From positions 1-64,000 of the forward strand of contig NZ_CAOJCN010000011.1 in NCBI RefSeq assembly GCF_948329515.1: a DNA stretch of 64,000 nucleotides, written 5' to 3'. The stretch comes from Cohnella rhizoplanae (GTDB taxonomy: Bacteria > Bacillota > Bacilli > Paenibacillales > Paenibacillaceae). Position numbers and translations under genes: made by a program. Position 1 is the stretch's first letter, and every line of letters starts with the position of its first letter. Shown here piece by piece: positions 16,910-25,836 of this stretch. Under the pieces are notes generated by a model, which worked only from the letters and a program-made list of their open reading frames with translations, searched no databases and was not told the origin of the DNA.

Positions 16910-18262
16910 TTGAGCAAGCCGACGACATCGACACCGGACGGCCAAGCGGCATCCGCGGACCTGAAGCAGTGCGTGAGCTGCTTCGAGCTAAAACCGCTAT
17001 CGGAGTTCCGCCGCAGGTCGGGACGCAGGGCGGGAGCGAACGCGCGCAGGGGCATCTGCCGGCAGTGCAGGGCGGCGCTGCTGCCTGCCGAATCCGGCGG
17101 CGCGGATCGCGACGACACGCCTGCCGTCGCCGCGCAGCCTGCCGATGCGGGCCTGCCCGCCGGCGGCTTCGCCGATGGCCCGGCGCCCGGCGGCAAGCGC
17201 GGCCGGCGCAGGCGGGGCTTGCCCGCGGCTGCGCCCGAGGCGGCGCTGGACGAGGCCGCGGCGCTGACGGCCGCGCCCGAGGAGGCGCCGCGCCCGGCGC
17301 GCAAGCGCCGCCGCAGGCGGGGCGGGCAGCCGGCCCCGGAGGCGACGCAGCCGGAGCCCGCGGCAGCGCTCGCTGCGCCTGAGGCGCCGGCTGCGCCGCT
17401 GGCGGAGGCCGGCGCGCCCAAGCGCAAGCGCCGCGGCCGGCGCAGTCGCGGGGCCGCTGCAGGCGCAGCCGCGGTGTCCGCGGCGGTCGCCGCGCCGCCG
17501 GCGCAGCAACAGCCGGCCGCGGCCGAGCCGCCGCAGGCGGAGGCGCCCGCAGCTCCGCTCGCGTCGCCCGGCGCGCCCAAGCGCAAGCGCCGCGGCCGGC
17601 GCAAGCGGCGTGGCGCAGCCGCAGGTGCGGCCGCCGCGCCGCAGGCGCGCGAAGCCGCGGCGCTGCCGGCGGCGCCTGCGCCGAGCGCGCGGCAGGCTGC
17701 GCCTCAGCCATTGCCGGCCGCCGCCGCCGTCGTCGCCGCAAGGCCGCCGCAACCGGCCCCGCGTCCGGCCGCCATGGCCGGCGAGCCGGCCGCGCGCCCG
17801 CAGGCCCGCGGCTCGGCCCGGGCCCGGCAGGCAGCGCCGGGCGGCGCCGCGCGCGGCATCGACCCGCACGACGCGTCGCTGCTGCAGGCGACGCGCGAGG
17901 GGTACGTCCGCATGCGCGGGCGTACCGACAAGGGACGCGGCTGGTACCAGGAGATCGACCTGGAGATGGCCGTTACCCTGGTCCGGGAGCGCGCCGCCGT
18001 CGTCGTCAACCGCCATACGATCCGCAGGCTGCTCAGCAACCGCGATTTCCGGATGATGATCCTGAATCGGGACAAGTACACCTGCTACTTCTGCGGCGAA
18101 TACGGCGACACCATCGACCATCTGCTCCCGCGCTCCAAGGGCGGCCACACGACGCCCGACAACTGCGTATGCGCCTGCAACCTGTGCAACCAGACCAAGG
18201 CCAACCGCGATCTGGACGAGTTCGTCGCCGCGGGCATCCCGGTCAAGCCGTTGGAGGAGTAG
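16910..18262 (+). CDS. HNH endonuclease with a long Arg/Ala/Pro-rich disordered region
   Basis: The 450-residue protein has three parts. Residues 1-60 form a small zinc-finger-like module (CVSC and CRQC pairs). Residues 60-330 are low-complexity Ala/Pro/Arg sequence with repeated basic blocks such as GAPKRKRRGRR. The C-terminal 120 residues are an HNH nuclease (DKYTCYFCGEYGDTIDH, then CNLCNQTKANRD). The translation start is a TTG with GGAG upstream, and TATAAT at 16866 may be its -10. The GC content of the middle part is extreme. The basic blocks could bind DNA or RNA nonspecifically. The biological role is unknown. Confidence 0.82.
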   Translation: MSKPTTSTPDGQAASADLKQCVSCFELKPLSEFRRRSGRRAGANARRGICRQCRAALLPAESGGADRDDTPAVAAQPADAGLPAGGFADGPAPGGKRGRRRRGLPAAAPEAALDEAAALTAAPEEAPRPARKRRRRRGGQPAPEATQPEPAAALAAPEAPAAPLAEAGAPKRKRRGRRSRGAAAGAAAVSAAVAAPPAQQQPAAAEPPQAEAPAAPLASPGAPKRKRRGRRKRRGAAAGAAAAPQAREAAALPAAPAPSARQAAPQPLPAAAAVVAARPPQPAPRPAAMAGEPAARPQARGSARARQAAPGGAARGIDPHDASLLQATREGYVRMRGRTDKGRGWYQEIDLEMAVTLVRERAAVVVNRHTIRRLLSNRDFRMMILNRDKYTCYFCGEYGDTIDHLLPRSKGGHTTPDNCVCACNLCNQTKANRDLDEFVAAGIPVKPLEE

Positions 18263-18430
18263 CGGAGGGGCGCATCGTCGGCTAAGCGGCTGATCGGCGA
18301 TACGTATAGGTCTGCATCATTGATCCGGCGATGTCCCGCCGCTGTGGGGCCGTCGCCCTCCGCCCGTCGCTGTGAGACCATCGCCTTCTTCCGCCGCTCT
18401 CCTCAGCAGAGCTCATCTCCGCCACACGCC

Positions 18431-18466
18431 AATAACCGCCTGGGAACCTCCCCGGCGGTTATTTTT
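18431..18466 (+). terminator. Intrinsic terminator downstream of the HNH gene
   Basis: AATAACCGCC and GGCGGTTATT form a perfect 10-bp stem followed by TTT. The remaining intergenic DNA (18263-18573) holds only short imperfect repeats of TTATTCACGTC near 18476-18510. Confidence 0.75.
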
Positions 18467-18573
18467 CGCGTAATTATTCACGTCGTTATTCACGTCATTC
18501 ACATCATCATTCGCGTCGTCCTTCAGATCCGCGATCCCCGGACCAAGCCCCAGGGTCAATCGCGCATGCGACG

Positions 18574-19503
18574 TTAGACGTGCAGTTCTCCCCGATGCTG
18601 CTTCGCGTCGCTCGCCGGCGGCAGCCCGAACATGCGCGCATATTCCCGGCTGAATTGGGAGGGACTCTCATAGCCCACCTCGAAGGCGGCGTCCGCGGCG
18701 TTCCGCTCCTCGGCGATGAGCAGGCGCCGGGCCTCCTGCAGCCGGATGGCCTTCTGATATTGAAGCGGGCTCATGGCCGTCACCCGTTTGAAGTGCTTGT
18801 GCAGCGCCGACGCGCTCATGTTGGCCTCGTGCGCCAGCTCCTCGACGCGCAGCGGCCTGGCGATATCCCGCCCGATCAGGCGGATCGCCTTGACGATGCC
18901 GGCCGCATGGCTGCCGATGACGGCGAACTGCTTCAGCCGCTCGTTGCGTTCGTCCTGCAGCACGCGGTACAGCGTCTCGCGGATGAACAGCGGCGCCAGG
19001 ACCGGGATGTCGGCGGGCGCGTCCAGGAGGCGGACCAGGCGAAGCAGCGCGTCCAGCAAGTCCGGCTTGACCGGATTCACCCAGATACCGCGCCCAGCGT
19101 CGGCTTCCGGATCCGCCTCGGCGGCGGGGGCCTGGATCAGGTCCAGGATCTCCTCGGCGCCGAACTGCAGCTGAAGGCTGACATACGGCTCCTCGGGCGA
19201 CGCCTGCACGACGCTGCCCGCCACGGGGATATGCACGGAGGCGACCAGATACGAGCTCCGGTCGTAGCGATAGCGCTCGCCGGCCAGCGCGACCGTCTTG
19301 GCGCCCTGCAGGACGATACACAGCGCGGGCTTGTAGATCGTGTGCACAATGTCCGTCGGACCGGTCTCCCGGATCACCCGCAACCGCGGGATGGCCGTAT
19401 CCTGCGGACCGGTCTTCCGCGCGTGACGTCCGACGATCGACAGGAGCTCCCGATGCGGGTCGCGAGGCGCGGCATTCTCTTGTTCCAAGCTCCCATTTTC
19501 CAC
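18574..19503 (-). CDS. AraC family transcriptional regulator
   Basis: The 309-residue regulator has an AraC-type N-terminal cupin-like sensing domain (KPALCIVLQGAKTVALAGERY) and two C-terminal helix-turn-helix motifs, the second in ADAAFEVGYESPSQFSREY. It is divergent from an SDR oxidoreductase gene 183 bp away. This is a common arrangement in which the AraC protein activates the dehydrogenase, and both promoters probably lie in that gap. The inducer is unknown. Confidence 0.9.
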   Translation of the reverse strand: MENGSLEQENAAPRDPHRELLSIVGRHARKTGPQDTAIPRLRVIRETGPTDIVHTIYKPALCIVLQGAKTVALAGERYRYDRSSYLVASVHIPVAGSVVQASPEEPYVSLQLQFGAEEILDLIQAPAAEADPEADAGRGIWVNPVKPDLLDALLRLVRLLDAPADIPVLAPLFIRETLYRVLQDERNERLKQFAVIGSHAAGIVKAIRLIGRDIARPLRVEELAHEANMSASALHKHFKRVTAMSPLQYQKAIRLQEARRLLIAEERNAADAAFEVGYESPSQFSREYARMFGLPPASDAKQHRGELHV

Positions 19504-19686
19504 GGCGTTCTTCCTCCCTGGCGCTGCTCTGATGCGTGTATCATATCAACCCGAATAGGAATAGGCAATGATCCGCGACGATCTGACTACCCGGCCGGGC
19601 GACGGATTCTTTACAATGAAGTCATGCTTCATGGCGCATGCTATAGACGAGCGCCGATCTCATGAAAAAGGAAGAGGGATGCAGGG

Positions 19687-20427
19687 ATGAGCAGCTTGCA
19701 GGGAAAAACGGCGATCGTGACCGGAGCGTCGCGCGGCATCGGAAGACAGATCGCGGAGCGACTGGCCGCCTTGGGCGCGCAGGTCGTCGTCAACTATGCG
19801 GCCAGCCGGGAGACGGCGGACGAAGTCGTCGCCGAGATCGCAGCAGCCGGCGGACAGGCGATCGCCATCCAGGCGGACGTCGCCAAGGTCGAGGACATCG
19901 AGCGGCTGTTCGCCGAGACGATCGAACGACTCGGGAAGGTCGATATACTCGTCAATAATGCCGGCGCCATGACCAACCGGCTGATCGGGGAGGTCACCGA
20001 AGCCGACTTCGACCGTTTGTTCGCGATCAATGTCAAGGGAACCTACTTCGCATGCCAACAGGCGATGAAGCATATGGGCGAAGGCGGGCGGATCGTCAAC
20101 TTCTCGACCTCCGTGCTGGGCGCGATGATGCCGAGCTACAGCGTCTATGCCGCCGCCAAGGGCGCCGTCGAGCAGATCACTCGGCAGCTGGCCAAGGAAT
20201 TCGGGCCGAAGGGCATCACGATCAACGCGATCGCCCCGGGGCAGGTACGGACCGAGCTGTTTACGACGGGCAAGACGCAGGAGCAGATCGAGGCATTTAG
20301 CAAGATGAACGCTTTCGGGCGGCTCGGCGAGCCCGATGATATCGCGGGCGCGGTCGAACTGCTCGTCGGCGATCGCGCCCATTGGATCACGGGACAGACG
20401 ATCCGCGCGAACGGCGGCTTCAACTAA
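19687..20427 (+). CDS. SDR family NAD(P)-dependent oxidoreductase
   Basis: The 246-residue protein is a classical short-chain dehydrogenase. It has the cofactor motif TGASRGIG (12-19), the NNAG motif at 90-93, and the catalytic Ser near 140-142 with Y154-x3-K158. It resembles 3-oxoacyl-ACP reductase/glucose dehydrogenase-like enzymes, but the substrate cannot be assigned. The gene is divergent from the AraC regulator, which may control it. A hairpin follows the stop codon. Confidence 0.92.
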   Translation: MSSLQGKTAIVTGASRGIGRQIAERLAALGAQVVVNYAASRETADEVVAEIAAAGGQAIAIQADVAKVEDIERLFAETIERLGKVDILVNNAGAMTNRLIGEVTEADFDRLFAINVKGTYFACQQAMKHMGEGGRIVNFSTSVLGAMMPSYSVYAAAKGAVEQITRQLAKEFGPKGITINAIAPGQVRTELFTTGKTQEQIEAFSKMNAFGRLGEPDDIAGAVELLVGDRAHWITGQTIRANGGFN

Positions 20428-20445
20428 AGCCGGAGAAAAGCGAAA

Positions 20446-20486
20446 AGAAGCTGTCCCCGCGTTCTGCGACGCGGGTGGCAGCTTCT
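20446..20486. terminator. Hairpin between convergent SDR and beta-propeller genes
   Basis: AGAAGCTG pairs with CAGCTTCT and, inside it, CCCGCG pairs with CGCGGG. No long T-run follows, so it is a probable rather than a certain terminator. Confidence 0.6.
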
Positions 20487-20491
20487 CTGCG

Positions 20492-21430
20492 TTAATCCTG
20501 GGGCACCCACTTCGTGATGCGTCCTTGAGGTACCCACTCCACGACGTAAATGGCGCCAACCCCGTCCACGTGCGCCGCGTGCGGAGATACGAACCCGCGC
20601 GCCGGCCACTCGGCGGGCGGAATGGCGGGCCACCGGGCATCCCGCCAGAGCGAATTCGGTTCGCCGAGCAGGGCGATGACGTTAAACGCGCGATCCGCGA
20701 CCGCGACGCGCCCGTTAAGATCGGGGATGCAGTAATAATCGCCTGCGCCGACGAGGTCGCAGGGCAGCAGGTAGTCCCCGCCGTAGACGCGCAGCAGCTC
20801 TCCTTCCGCAGAATATTGCATGAAGCGCCGATGTCTGCGGTCCGCTACATAGACGTTCGTCTCTCCGGATGCATCCGAATCAACCCATAATCCGTGCGGC
20901 TCGTGCAGATGCGCGTCACCGTCTCCGCGTCCGCCCCAGCTCTGCAGCCAACGGCCGTCCTTGTCGTAGCGGTGGATCAGATATTCCCCGTAGCCGTCCG
21001 CGACGTAGATATCGCCGCTCTCCGCGACGCCCACGTCGGTCGGACGATACCTGTCTGGCGTCGGATACGCCTCGGGCAGGGGCGGGACCTCCAGCGACAG
21101 CAGCTCCCGCCCGTCCAGCGCGTGCTTGGCCACGCGATGCCTGCCGATATCCGTCACGTATAAATACTCCGTGCCGTCCGCCTCGCGGTCGAGGCAGAGA
21201 CCGTGAGCGCCCGATTCGTATTCTTCGCCCCAAGAGCCGATATATTCGCCGTCCGGCTTGAATAACGCGACCGCATGGCGGCTCATGTTCAACACATAGA
21301 TCCGGCCTGCCGCATCCTCGGCGATGCCGTGCGTGTACCCGAGCGCGACGTCGCCGGGCAGCTTCGCCCATCCGGAGATCGGCGCGTAATCCGCCGCTCC
21401 CCGGATGCCGTTTTTGCGCATATCCCTCAT
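20492..21430 (-). CDS. NHL-repeat beta-propeller protein
   Basis: The 312-residue protein is built of NHL-type blades (GIAEDAAGRIYVLNMSRHAV, DVGVAESGDIYVADGYGEYL, GLWVDSDASGETNVYVADRR) and should fold as a six-bladed propeller. It has no signal peptide. Related proteins are lactonases, lyases or scaffolds; none is indicated here. It lies 78 bp downstream of a PhyH dioxygenase gene on the same strand, and the two probably form an operon for one metabolite, divergent from an AraC activator. Confidence 0.8.
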   Translation of the reverse strand: MRDMRKNGIRGAADYAPISGWAKLPGDVALGYTHGIAEDAAGRIYVLNMSRHAVALFKPDGEYIGSWGEEYESGAHGLCLDREADGTEYLYVTDIGRHRVAKHALDGRELLSLEVPPLPEAYPTPDRYRPTDVGVAESGDIYVADGYGEYLIHRYDKDGRWLQSWGGRGDGDAHLHEPHGLWVDSDASGETNVYVADRRHRRFMQYSAEGELLRVYGGDYLLPCDLVGAGDYYCIPDLNGRVAVADRAFNVIALLGEPNSLWRDARWPAIPPAEWPARGFVSPHAAHVDGVGAIYVVEWVPQGRITKWVPQD

Positions 21431-21508
21431 TTAGGGTCCGACCTCCGATTCGATATCGCCGTTCCCGGCTTCGTCCTTGCGTTCCGTCCCGAGGTCCTGT
21501 ACATCGGA

Positions 21509-22315
21509 TCAGTCCTCTCTGGCGAGCAGCGGGAACCGGGGACCGGCGATCGGCCGGTCTTTTTCCAGCCCCGCGTCGTCCGTGACGACGTGCGCATCGC
21601 CGTTGTAGGTGACGCCGTCCGGCATATAGATAATGGCCAGCACGCGCCGCGGGCGGTCCGTCGCATTCGCGTGCGCGTAGTGGAAGGTCAGCCCGTCATG
21701 GAACGTGCAGCTCCCCGCCTTGAGCGGCACGACGACCGGTTTTTGCGCGTCCGCCTGGCCGCCCTCGACGTAGTCGAATATATTTTGCGGGTCGGCGAGG
21801 TCGATGCCTTTCAGTTTTCCCAGCCGGTTGGACTTCGGCACGAAGGCCATGCAGCCGTTGCGTTCGTCCACGTCGTCGAGCGTCAGCCAGAGCGACATCA
21901 TGCGGGGGTTCTTTTCGTTCACCGGCCAGTAGGGGGTATCTTGATGCCAGGGCGTCGCCTTGGAGTCCCCGGGCATTTTCCAGAGGCCGTGGTCGTGGAA
22001 CAAGCGCATACCGGACGCGCCGGCGAGCAGTCTCGCCGATTCCGCGAAGCGCGGATGCGAGGTGTAGCGGCCCATGCCGGCGTGATCCCGCCACACGTTT
22101 ACCTTCTGATTCAGCACCCTGTAATACAAGCCGCCCTGCTTATCCGTATGGACCGCGCGGTCGCCGTCGCTCTTCATGGCCTCCTCCAGATATTCGCGGA
22201 GCTCGGCCAGCTCCCCGGGCGTAATCATGTCGTCCACCTGCACGAACCCGTTTTCCCGATAGAAATCGATATGCGCTTGCGTGATCGGCGTTTGTACGGA
22301 AGTCTGAATCGTCAT
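21509..22315 (-). CDS. Phytanoyl-CoA dioxygenase (PhyH) family protein
   Basis: The 268-residue protein is a putative Fe(II)/2-oxoglutarate-dependent dioxygenase. The iron-binding HxD motif is visible in TPWHQDTPYWPV, and the distal His lies in FHDGLTFHYAHAN. The N-terminal block FYRENGFVQVDDMITPGEL is typical of the family. The start at ATG 22315 follows an AAGGAGGATGGCGC site; the longer frame upstream is spurious. It is divergent from an AraC regulator 117 bp away and upstream of the beta-propeller gene. The substrate is unknown. Confidence 0.9.
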   Translation of the reverse strand: MTIQTSVQTPITQAHIDFYRENGFVQVDDMITPGELAELREYLEEAMKSDGDRAVHTDKQGGLYYRVLNQKVNVWRDHAGMGRYTSHPRFAESARLLAGASGMRLFHDHGLWKMPGDSKATPWHQDTPYWPVNEKNPRMMSLWLTLDDVDERNGCMAFVPKSNRLGKLKGIDLADPQNIFDYVEGGQADAQKPVVVPLKAGSCTFHDGLTFHYAHANATDRPRRVLAIIYMPDGVTYNGDAHVVTDDAGLEKDRPIAGPRFPLLARED

Positions 22316-22432
22316 TGTGCGCCATCCTCCTTGTGATCTGCTGTATTTCAAGCATAATAGATGGGAGGAAGATCGGGGATGGATACAATTCCGTACAATT
22401 TGTAAAAAAGTCGGAACCGAAGGAGCGCTCAT

Positions 22433-23341
22433 ATGGAAGCCTCGCAAAGGATAGACTACCGCTTGGTGTCGCCTTACGTTCGCTACGTTCACCGGATCGA
22501 GATGCCCGCGGGCAGCCGCATGGCCGACCGGCATATTTTCGATTACGAGTTTATATTCGTCGTGCGGGGCGAAGGCCGGCTGCGGCTCGGCGAGCGCGTG
22601 CATGCGATGAAGGGAGGAGATCTCTTCTACGTCCGGCCGCATCTGAGCAATGCGATGGAGGTGACCGGCACGCAGCCGATGGACTGCTTCGCCGTTCACT
22701 TCGATTATTTGTACCTGGGAGAAGGGCATGAGTTCTCGCCGTACGCGGTGTATCTGGAGCAGGGGACGCAGGAGGGAGCGGGACGATTGAGGGATCGGCC
22801 GGCCGTGGAGCCGCTCGGGCTTGACGTTCCGGAAGCGATCGCCGCCGGCGACGTGAAGGGCTTTTACGAGACGTTTAAGGAATTGAACGCATGCTTCGCC
22901 CGCTCCGGCATCGGCGCGGCGCTGCAGCTGAAGTCGGCCATGCTGCGTCTGCTCGGTCTCGTGTACGAGGAGCTGATGACGCGCGAAGGCGTGCGGATCG
23001 GCCATCCGCACGCGGACACGGTGCTCGAGGCGATTCAGTACATGGAGGCGCATTACGCGGAACGCATAGACGCGCCGCTGCTCGCGGGAAGGGCGGGATT
23101 CACGCCCAAGTATTTCGGCACGCTGTTCAGGCAGGCGACGGGCGTCACGGTGTCCGCCTACCTGCTCCGGCTGCGCATGGAGCGGGCCAAGCATCTCCTC
23201 GCGCAGCGCCGACTGTCGGTGGAGGAGGTGGGCGCGCGCGTGGGCATCGCAGACCTGTATTATTTCAGCAAGCTGTTCAAGAAAACGGAGGGCATGTCTC
23301 CGAGCCGATACGCTTCGTCGGTAGCTTGGCCTGCGGAGTAA
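22433..23341 (+). CDS. AraC family transcriptional regulator with cupin domain
   Basis: The 302-residue protein has an N-terminal cupin sensing domain (FDYEFIFVVRGEGRLRLGER) and a C-terminal AraC DNA-binding domain (IDAPLLAGRAGFTPKYFGTL, then VGARVGIADLYYFSKLFKK). Divergent orientation relative to the PhyH-propeller pair suggests it activates that pair. AAGGAGCG precedes the ATG. Confidence 0.9.
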   Translation: MEASQRIDYRLVSPYVRYVHRIEMPAGSRMADRHIFDYEFIFVVRGEGRLRLGERVHAMKGGDLFYVRPHLSNAMEVTGTQPMDCFAVHFDYLYLGEGHEFSPYAVYLEQGTQEGAGRLRDRPAVEPLGLDVPEAIAAGDVKGFYETFKELNACFARSGIGAALQLKSAMLRLLGLVYEELMTREGVRIGHPHADTVLEAIQYMEAHYAERIDAPLLAGRAGFTPKYFGTLFRQATGVTVSAYLLRLRMERAKHLLAQRRLSVEEVGARVGIADLYYFSKLFKKTEGMSPSRYASSVAWPAE

Positions 23342-23366
23342 CCGTCTGCTCCGCGGGAATCCGGCA

Positions 23367-23954
23367 TCAAGCAGCGAGCTTCTTCGCCAGGGCGGCCGGC
23401 TGCTTCCGGGACCAGAACTGCAGCGCGGTCGTCAGCTGCGGATCGTCGTTGACCCAGCCGCCGTCCTGCTGCGCGAACCTGCCTTCGCCCGCTGCGCCGG
23501 CGATGCGGTACATATCGGGCGCCTGCGCCTGATCCTCGCGCAGCAGGAGCAGGTAGCTCTCGCCCGAGCGCAGCAGGGCGCCGCCGGCGCCGGCCGATTG
23601 GACGACGCGGATATAATGCGAGGTGCCGCCCTTCAGCCAATCCCGCACCTCGAGCGTCGTTACGGCCGCGCCGCCGTCCAGCGCATGCGCCTCGGCGATG
23701 ACGGTGCCCGTCACGACGGCATCCGCCGCGGTCATGAGGCCCAGCAGGCGGGCGGCGTCGCCGTGAGCGGCGGCGGGAGCGCCCGCGCCGTCTCCTTGTC
23801 CGTGCTCGTGGAGGTCCAGGCGCAATGGCGGCAGCGGCACGATATGTTCAGACGGAGACAAGGCGAACGAAGGCGTCAGCGGACCGTTCAATAGCGCGAT
23901 GCCCGACAGCAGCACCGCCGCGAGCAGTACGGGTCCGAGCAATTTAATAGACAA
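23367..23954 (-). CDS. Membrane-anchored or secreted protein of unknown function
   Basis: The 195-residue product begins with a hydrophobic segment (LLGPVLLAAVLLSGIALL) that acts as signal or anchor. The exported part contains VVTGTVIAEAHAL, VRDWLKGG and GESYLLLLR, similar to secreted proteins that bind or report on extracytoplasmic ligands, but no family is named with confidence. The TTG at 23954 is chosen because the signal segment begins there and a GGTGGGGAG site precedes it; the longer upstream frame reads as noise. Confidence 0.6.
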   Translation of the reverse strand: MSIKLLGPVLLAAVLLSGIALLNGPLTPSFALSPSEHIVPLPPLRLDLHEHGQGDGAGAPAAAHGDAARLLGLMTAADAVVTGTVIAEAHALDGGAAVTTLEVRDWLKGGTSHYIRVVQSAGAGGALLRSGESYLLLLREDQAQAPDMYRIAGAAGEGRFAQQDGGWVNDDPQLTTALQFWSRKQPAALAKKLAA

Positions 23955-24178
23955 GGAGGCTCCCCACCGTTTCCGAGTTGATTTGTCTTTCTTGACGGAA
24001 CCGGAGCGGCAAATGTTCCACTTCGGCGCCAAGGAAAAGAACATCAATATCTGGAAACGCGCTTCGTCTCCCACTGCTGCACGCCCCGTCTGCGAAAAGC
24101 CGCTTCGCGGCAGCGCGGAAAGTGGTATCATTTCTGCACGGAAGTTGTCGATAAATCCCATGGGGCCGACCAAACAGG

Positions 24179-24187
24179 TGGTATAAT
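24179..24187 (+). promoter_or_regulatory. Extended -10 promoter of the GGDEF gene
   Basis: TGGTATAAT is a perfect extended -10 element 28 bp upstream of the start codon. Confidence 0.65.
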
Positions 24188-24214
24188 GAAGGCCTGAACG
24201 GAGGTGCGGCCCCG

Positions 24215-25765
24215 ATGACGGCCTGGTTGTTTATGTTCGGCGGATTGCTCTCGCTGACGGGAGTCGCATACGCATATACGCTGCGCAAAACGCCCGGGGC
24301 GTTGCCGCTGCTCGCGTTGTTCGCCTTGACCGGGCTTATTATGTTCGCCTCGGGTCGGGAAGCGCTGGTCCCGGGACTCGAGGCCAAGCTGCAATGGCGC
24401 AACCTGCAGCAGATCGGCTACCTGTACGCGCCGCTCGCGTTCCTCTGGCTTGCCATGGCCTACACGCGCGAGGGCACCAGATTTACCCGGCATACGCTGG
24501 CGCTCGTTCTGACGATTCCGACCGCGAGCCTCATCCTCGTCTATACGGACACCTTCCATCACCTCATGCGCGCGCAAGTGGGGCTGGACGACGCGGGCAT
24601 GCTCGTCATGCAGCGCACGCTGCTTAATCAAGCGGTATACGGCTTTACCACGATGGTCTCGCTTGTCGGCCTGTACATTCTGATCCGCAGCGTATTCTAT
24701 ACGCGCGGCGCCCAGCGCCAGCAGCTGCTCTACCTGATCGCGGGCATGTGCCTGCCCTCGATCATCGCGATCCTGCGCAGCGCGGGCGTGATCGAGATGA
24801 GCGGCTACGCTTCCTCCATCGGCATCACGTACTTGCCTGGGCTGCTCATCGTCGGATGGGGCGTGCTGCGCTATCAGATGTTCCACTCGGTCCCCTTTCC
24901 CCGCAACCGGCTGTTCGAGATGATGAACGAGGGCATCCTCGTGCTCGACCGCGACGCGCGGATTCAGGATCTCAACGGGGCGGCGCGCCGGATGCTGTCG
25001 CTGGAGGGGTCGGGCTGGCTCGGCCGCGGCGTCGGAGATACGCCGCTGCCCGCCGAGCGTTGGCTCGCCGCGCATCGGGCTCGGGGCGAGACGGCCTCGT
25101 TCGACGTCACGCTGGGAGAAGGCGTAGAGGCGAGGCTGCTCACGGCGAAGATCACGCCGATCCTCTACCGGAACCGTACCTTGCTCGGCTCCCTGTCGGT
25201 GCTGACGGACCGGACCGAGGAGCACCGCCGGGAGCAGGCCCTCCGGCTCGCCGCCGTCACGGACGGACTGACGGGCATTCTCAACCGCAACGGCTTCATC
25301 GCGGAGATGACGCGGGAGATCGAAGCCGCGCGAGAGCGGGAGAGGGCGCTGTCGCTGCTCGTCCTCGACATCGACAGCTTCAAGAGCGTGAACGACCGGT
25401 TCGGACATCTCACCGGGGACCGGACGATCCGCAGCTTCGTGGAGGCGGTCGCGGCGTCCGCGGGCGCTGCCGGGCCGTTCGGCCGGATCGGCGGCGAGGA
25501 GTTCGCGCTGGCGCTGCCCGGGATGGCCGAGGACGAGGCCTTCGCTTGCGCGGAGCGCATCCGTCAGGCCGTCTGCCGCGTGTCGATACAAGACGGGCGC
25601 GGAGGCGCCTTCGGCATTACGGCCAGCATCGGCACGGCCACCTTGTTGCCCGAGGACCGTTCGTTCGAGTCGCTCTACTCGCGCGCGGACGCCGGCTTGT
25701 ACGAGGCCAAGCGTCTCGGCCGCAACGCGACGCGTCAGGGCGGCGAGGTCGGAGTGACCGTATAG
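24215..25765 (+). CDS. Membrane diguanylate cyclase: 7TM sensor, PAS-like domain, GGDEF
   Basis: The 516-residue protein has about seven N-terminal membrane segments like those of histidine-kinase 7TM sensors (residues 1-220), a PAS-like linker (around FEMMNEGILVLDRDARIQDL) and a GGDEF domain. The active-site motif is GGEEF (426-430), which is functional in known cyclases. The RxxD inhibitory site expected five residues upstream is absent (AAGPF occupies this region), so product inhibition may be lost. It is a single gene between strong terminator and promoter signals. It should raise c-di-GMP in response to a membrane or redox signal. Confidence 0.9.
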   Translation: MTAWLFMFGGLLSLTGVAYAYTLRKTPGALPLLALFALTGLIMFASGREALVPGLEAKLQWRNLQQIGYLYAPLAFLWLAMAYTREGTRFTRHTLALVLTIPTASLILVYTDTFHHLMRAQVGLDDAGMLVMQRTLLNQAVYGFTTMVSLVGLYILIRSVFYTRGAQRQQLLYLIAGMCLPSIIAILRSAGVIEMSGYASSIGITYLPGLLIVGWGVLRYQMFHSVPFPRNRLFEMMNEGILVLDRDARIQDLNGAARRMLSLEGSGWLGRGVGDTPLPAERWLAAHRARGETASFDVTLGEGVEARLLTAKITPILYRNRTLLGSLSVLTDRTEEHRREQALRLAAVTDGLTGILNRNGFIAEMTREIEAARERERALSLLVLDIDSFKSVNDRFGHLTGDRTIRSFVEAVAASAGAAGPFGRIGGEEFALALPGMAEDEAFACAERIRQAVCRVSIQDGRGGAFGITASIGTATLLPEDRSFESLYSRADAGLYEAKRLGRNATRQGGEVGVTV

Positions 25766-25794
25766 TTCAAGGAACGATAGGGCTCGGCGATTCG

Positions 25795-25836
25795 AAAAAG
25801 GAGGAGCGGCTTCGTGAAAGCCGCTCCTCCTTTTTT
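25795..25836. terminator. Bidirectional terminator between GGDEF and asparaginase genes
   Basis: AAAAAGGAGGAGCGGCTT pairs with AAGCCGCTCCTCCTTTTTT-type sequence around CGTGA; U-tracts are present on both strands. Confidence 0.95.

Noticed and set aside
18476..18530. Short imperfect TTATTCACGTC repeats after the HNH gene
   Set aside because: Too short and irregular to call a repeat element; probably simple-sequence drift.
22316..23194. Extension of the PhyH frame upstream to 23194
   Set aside because: It runs antisense through the AraC gene and is Arg/His-rich; ATG 22315 has an AAGGAGGA site and matches the family start.
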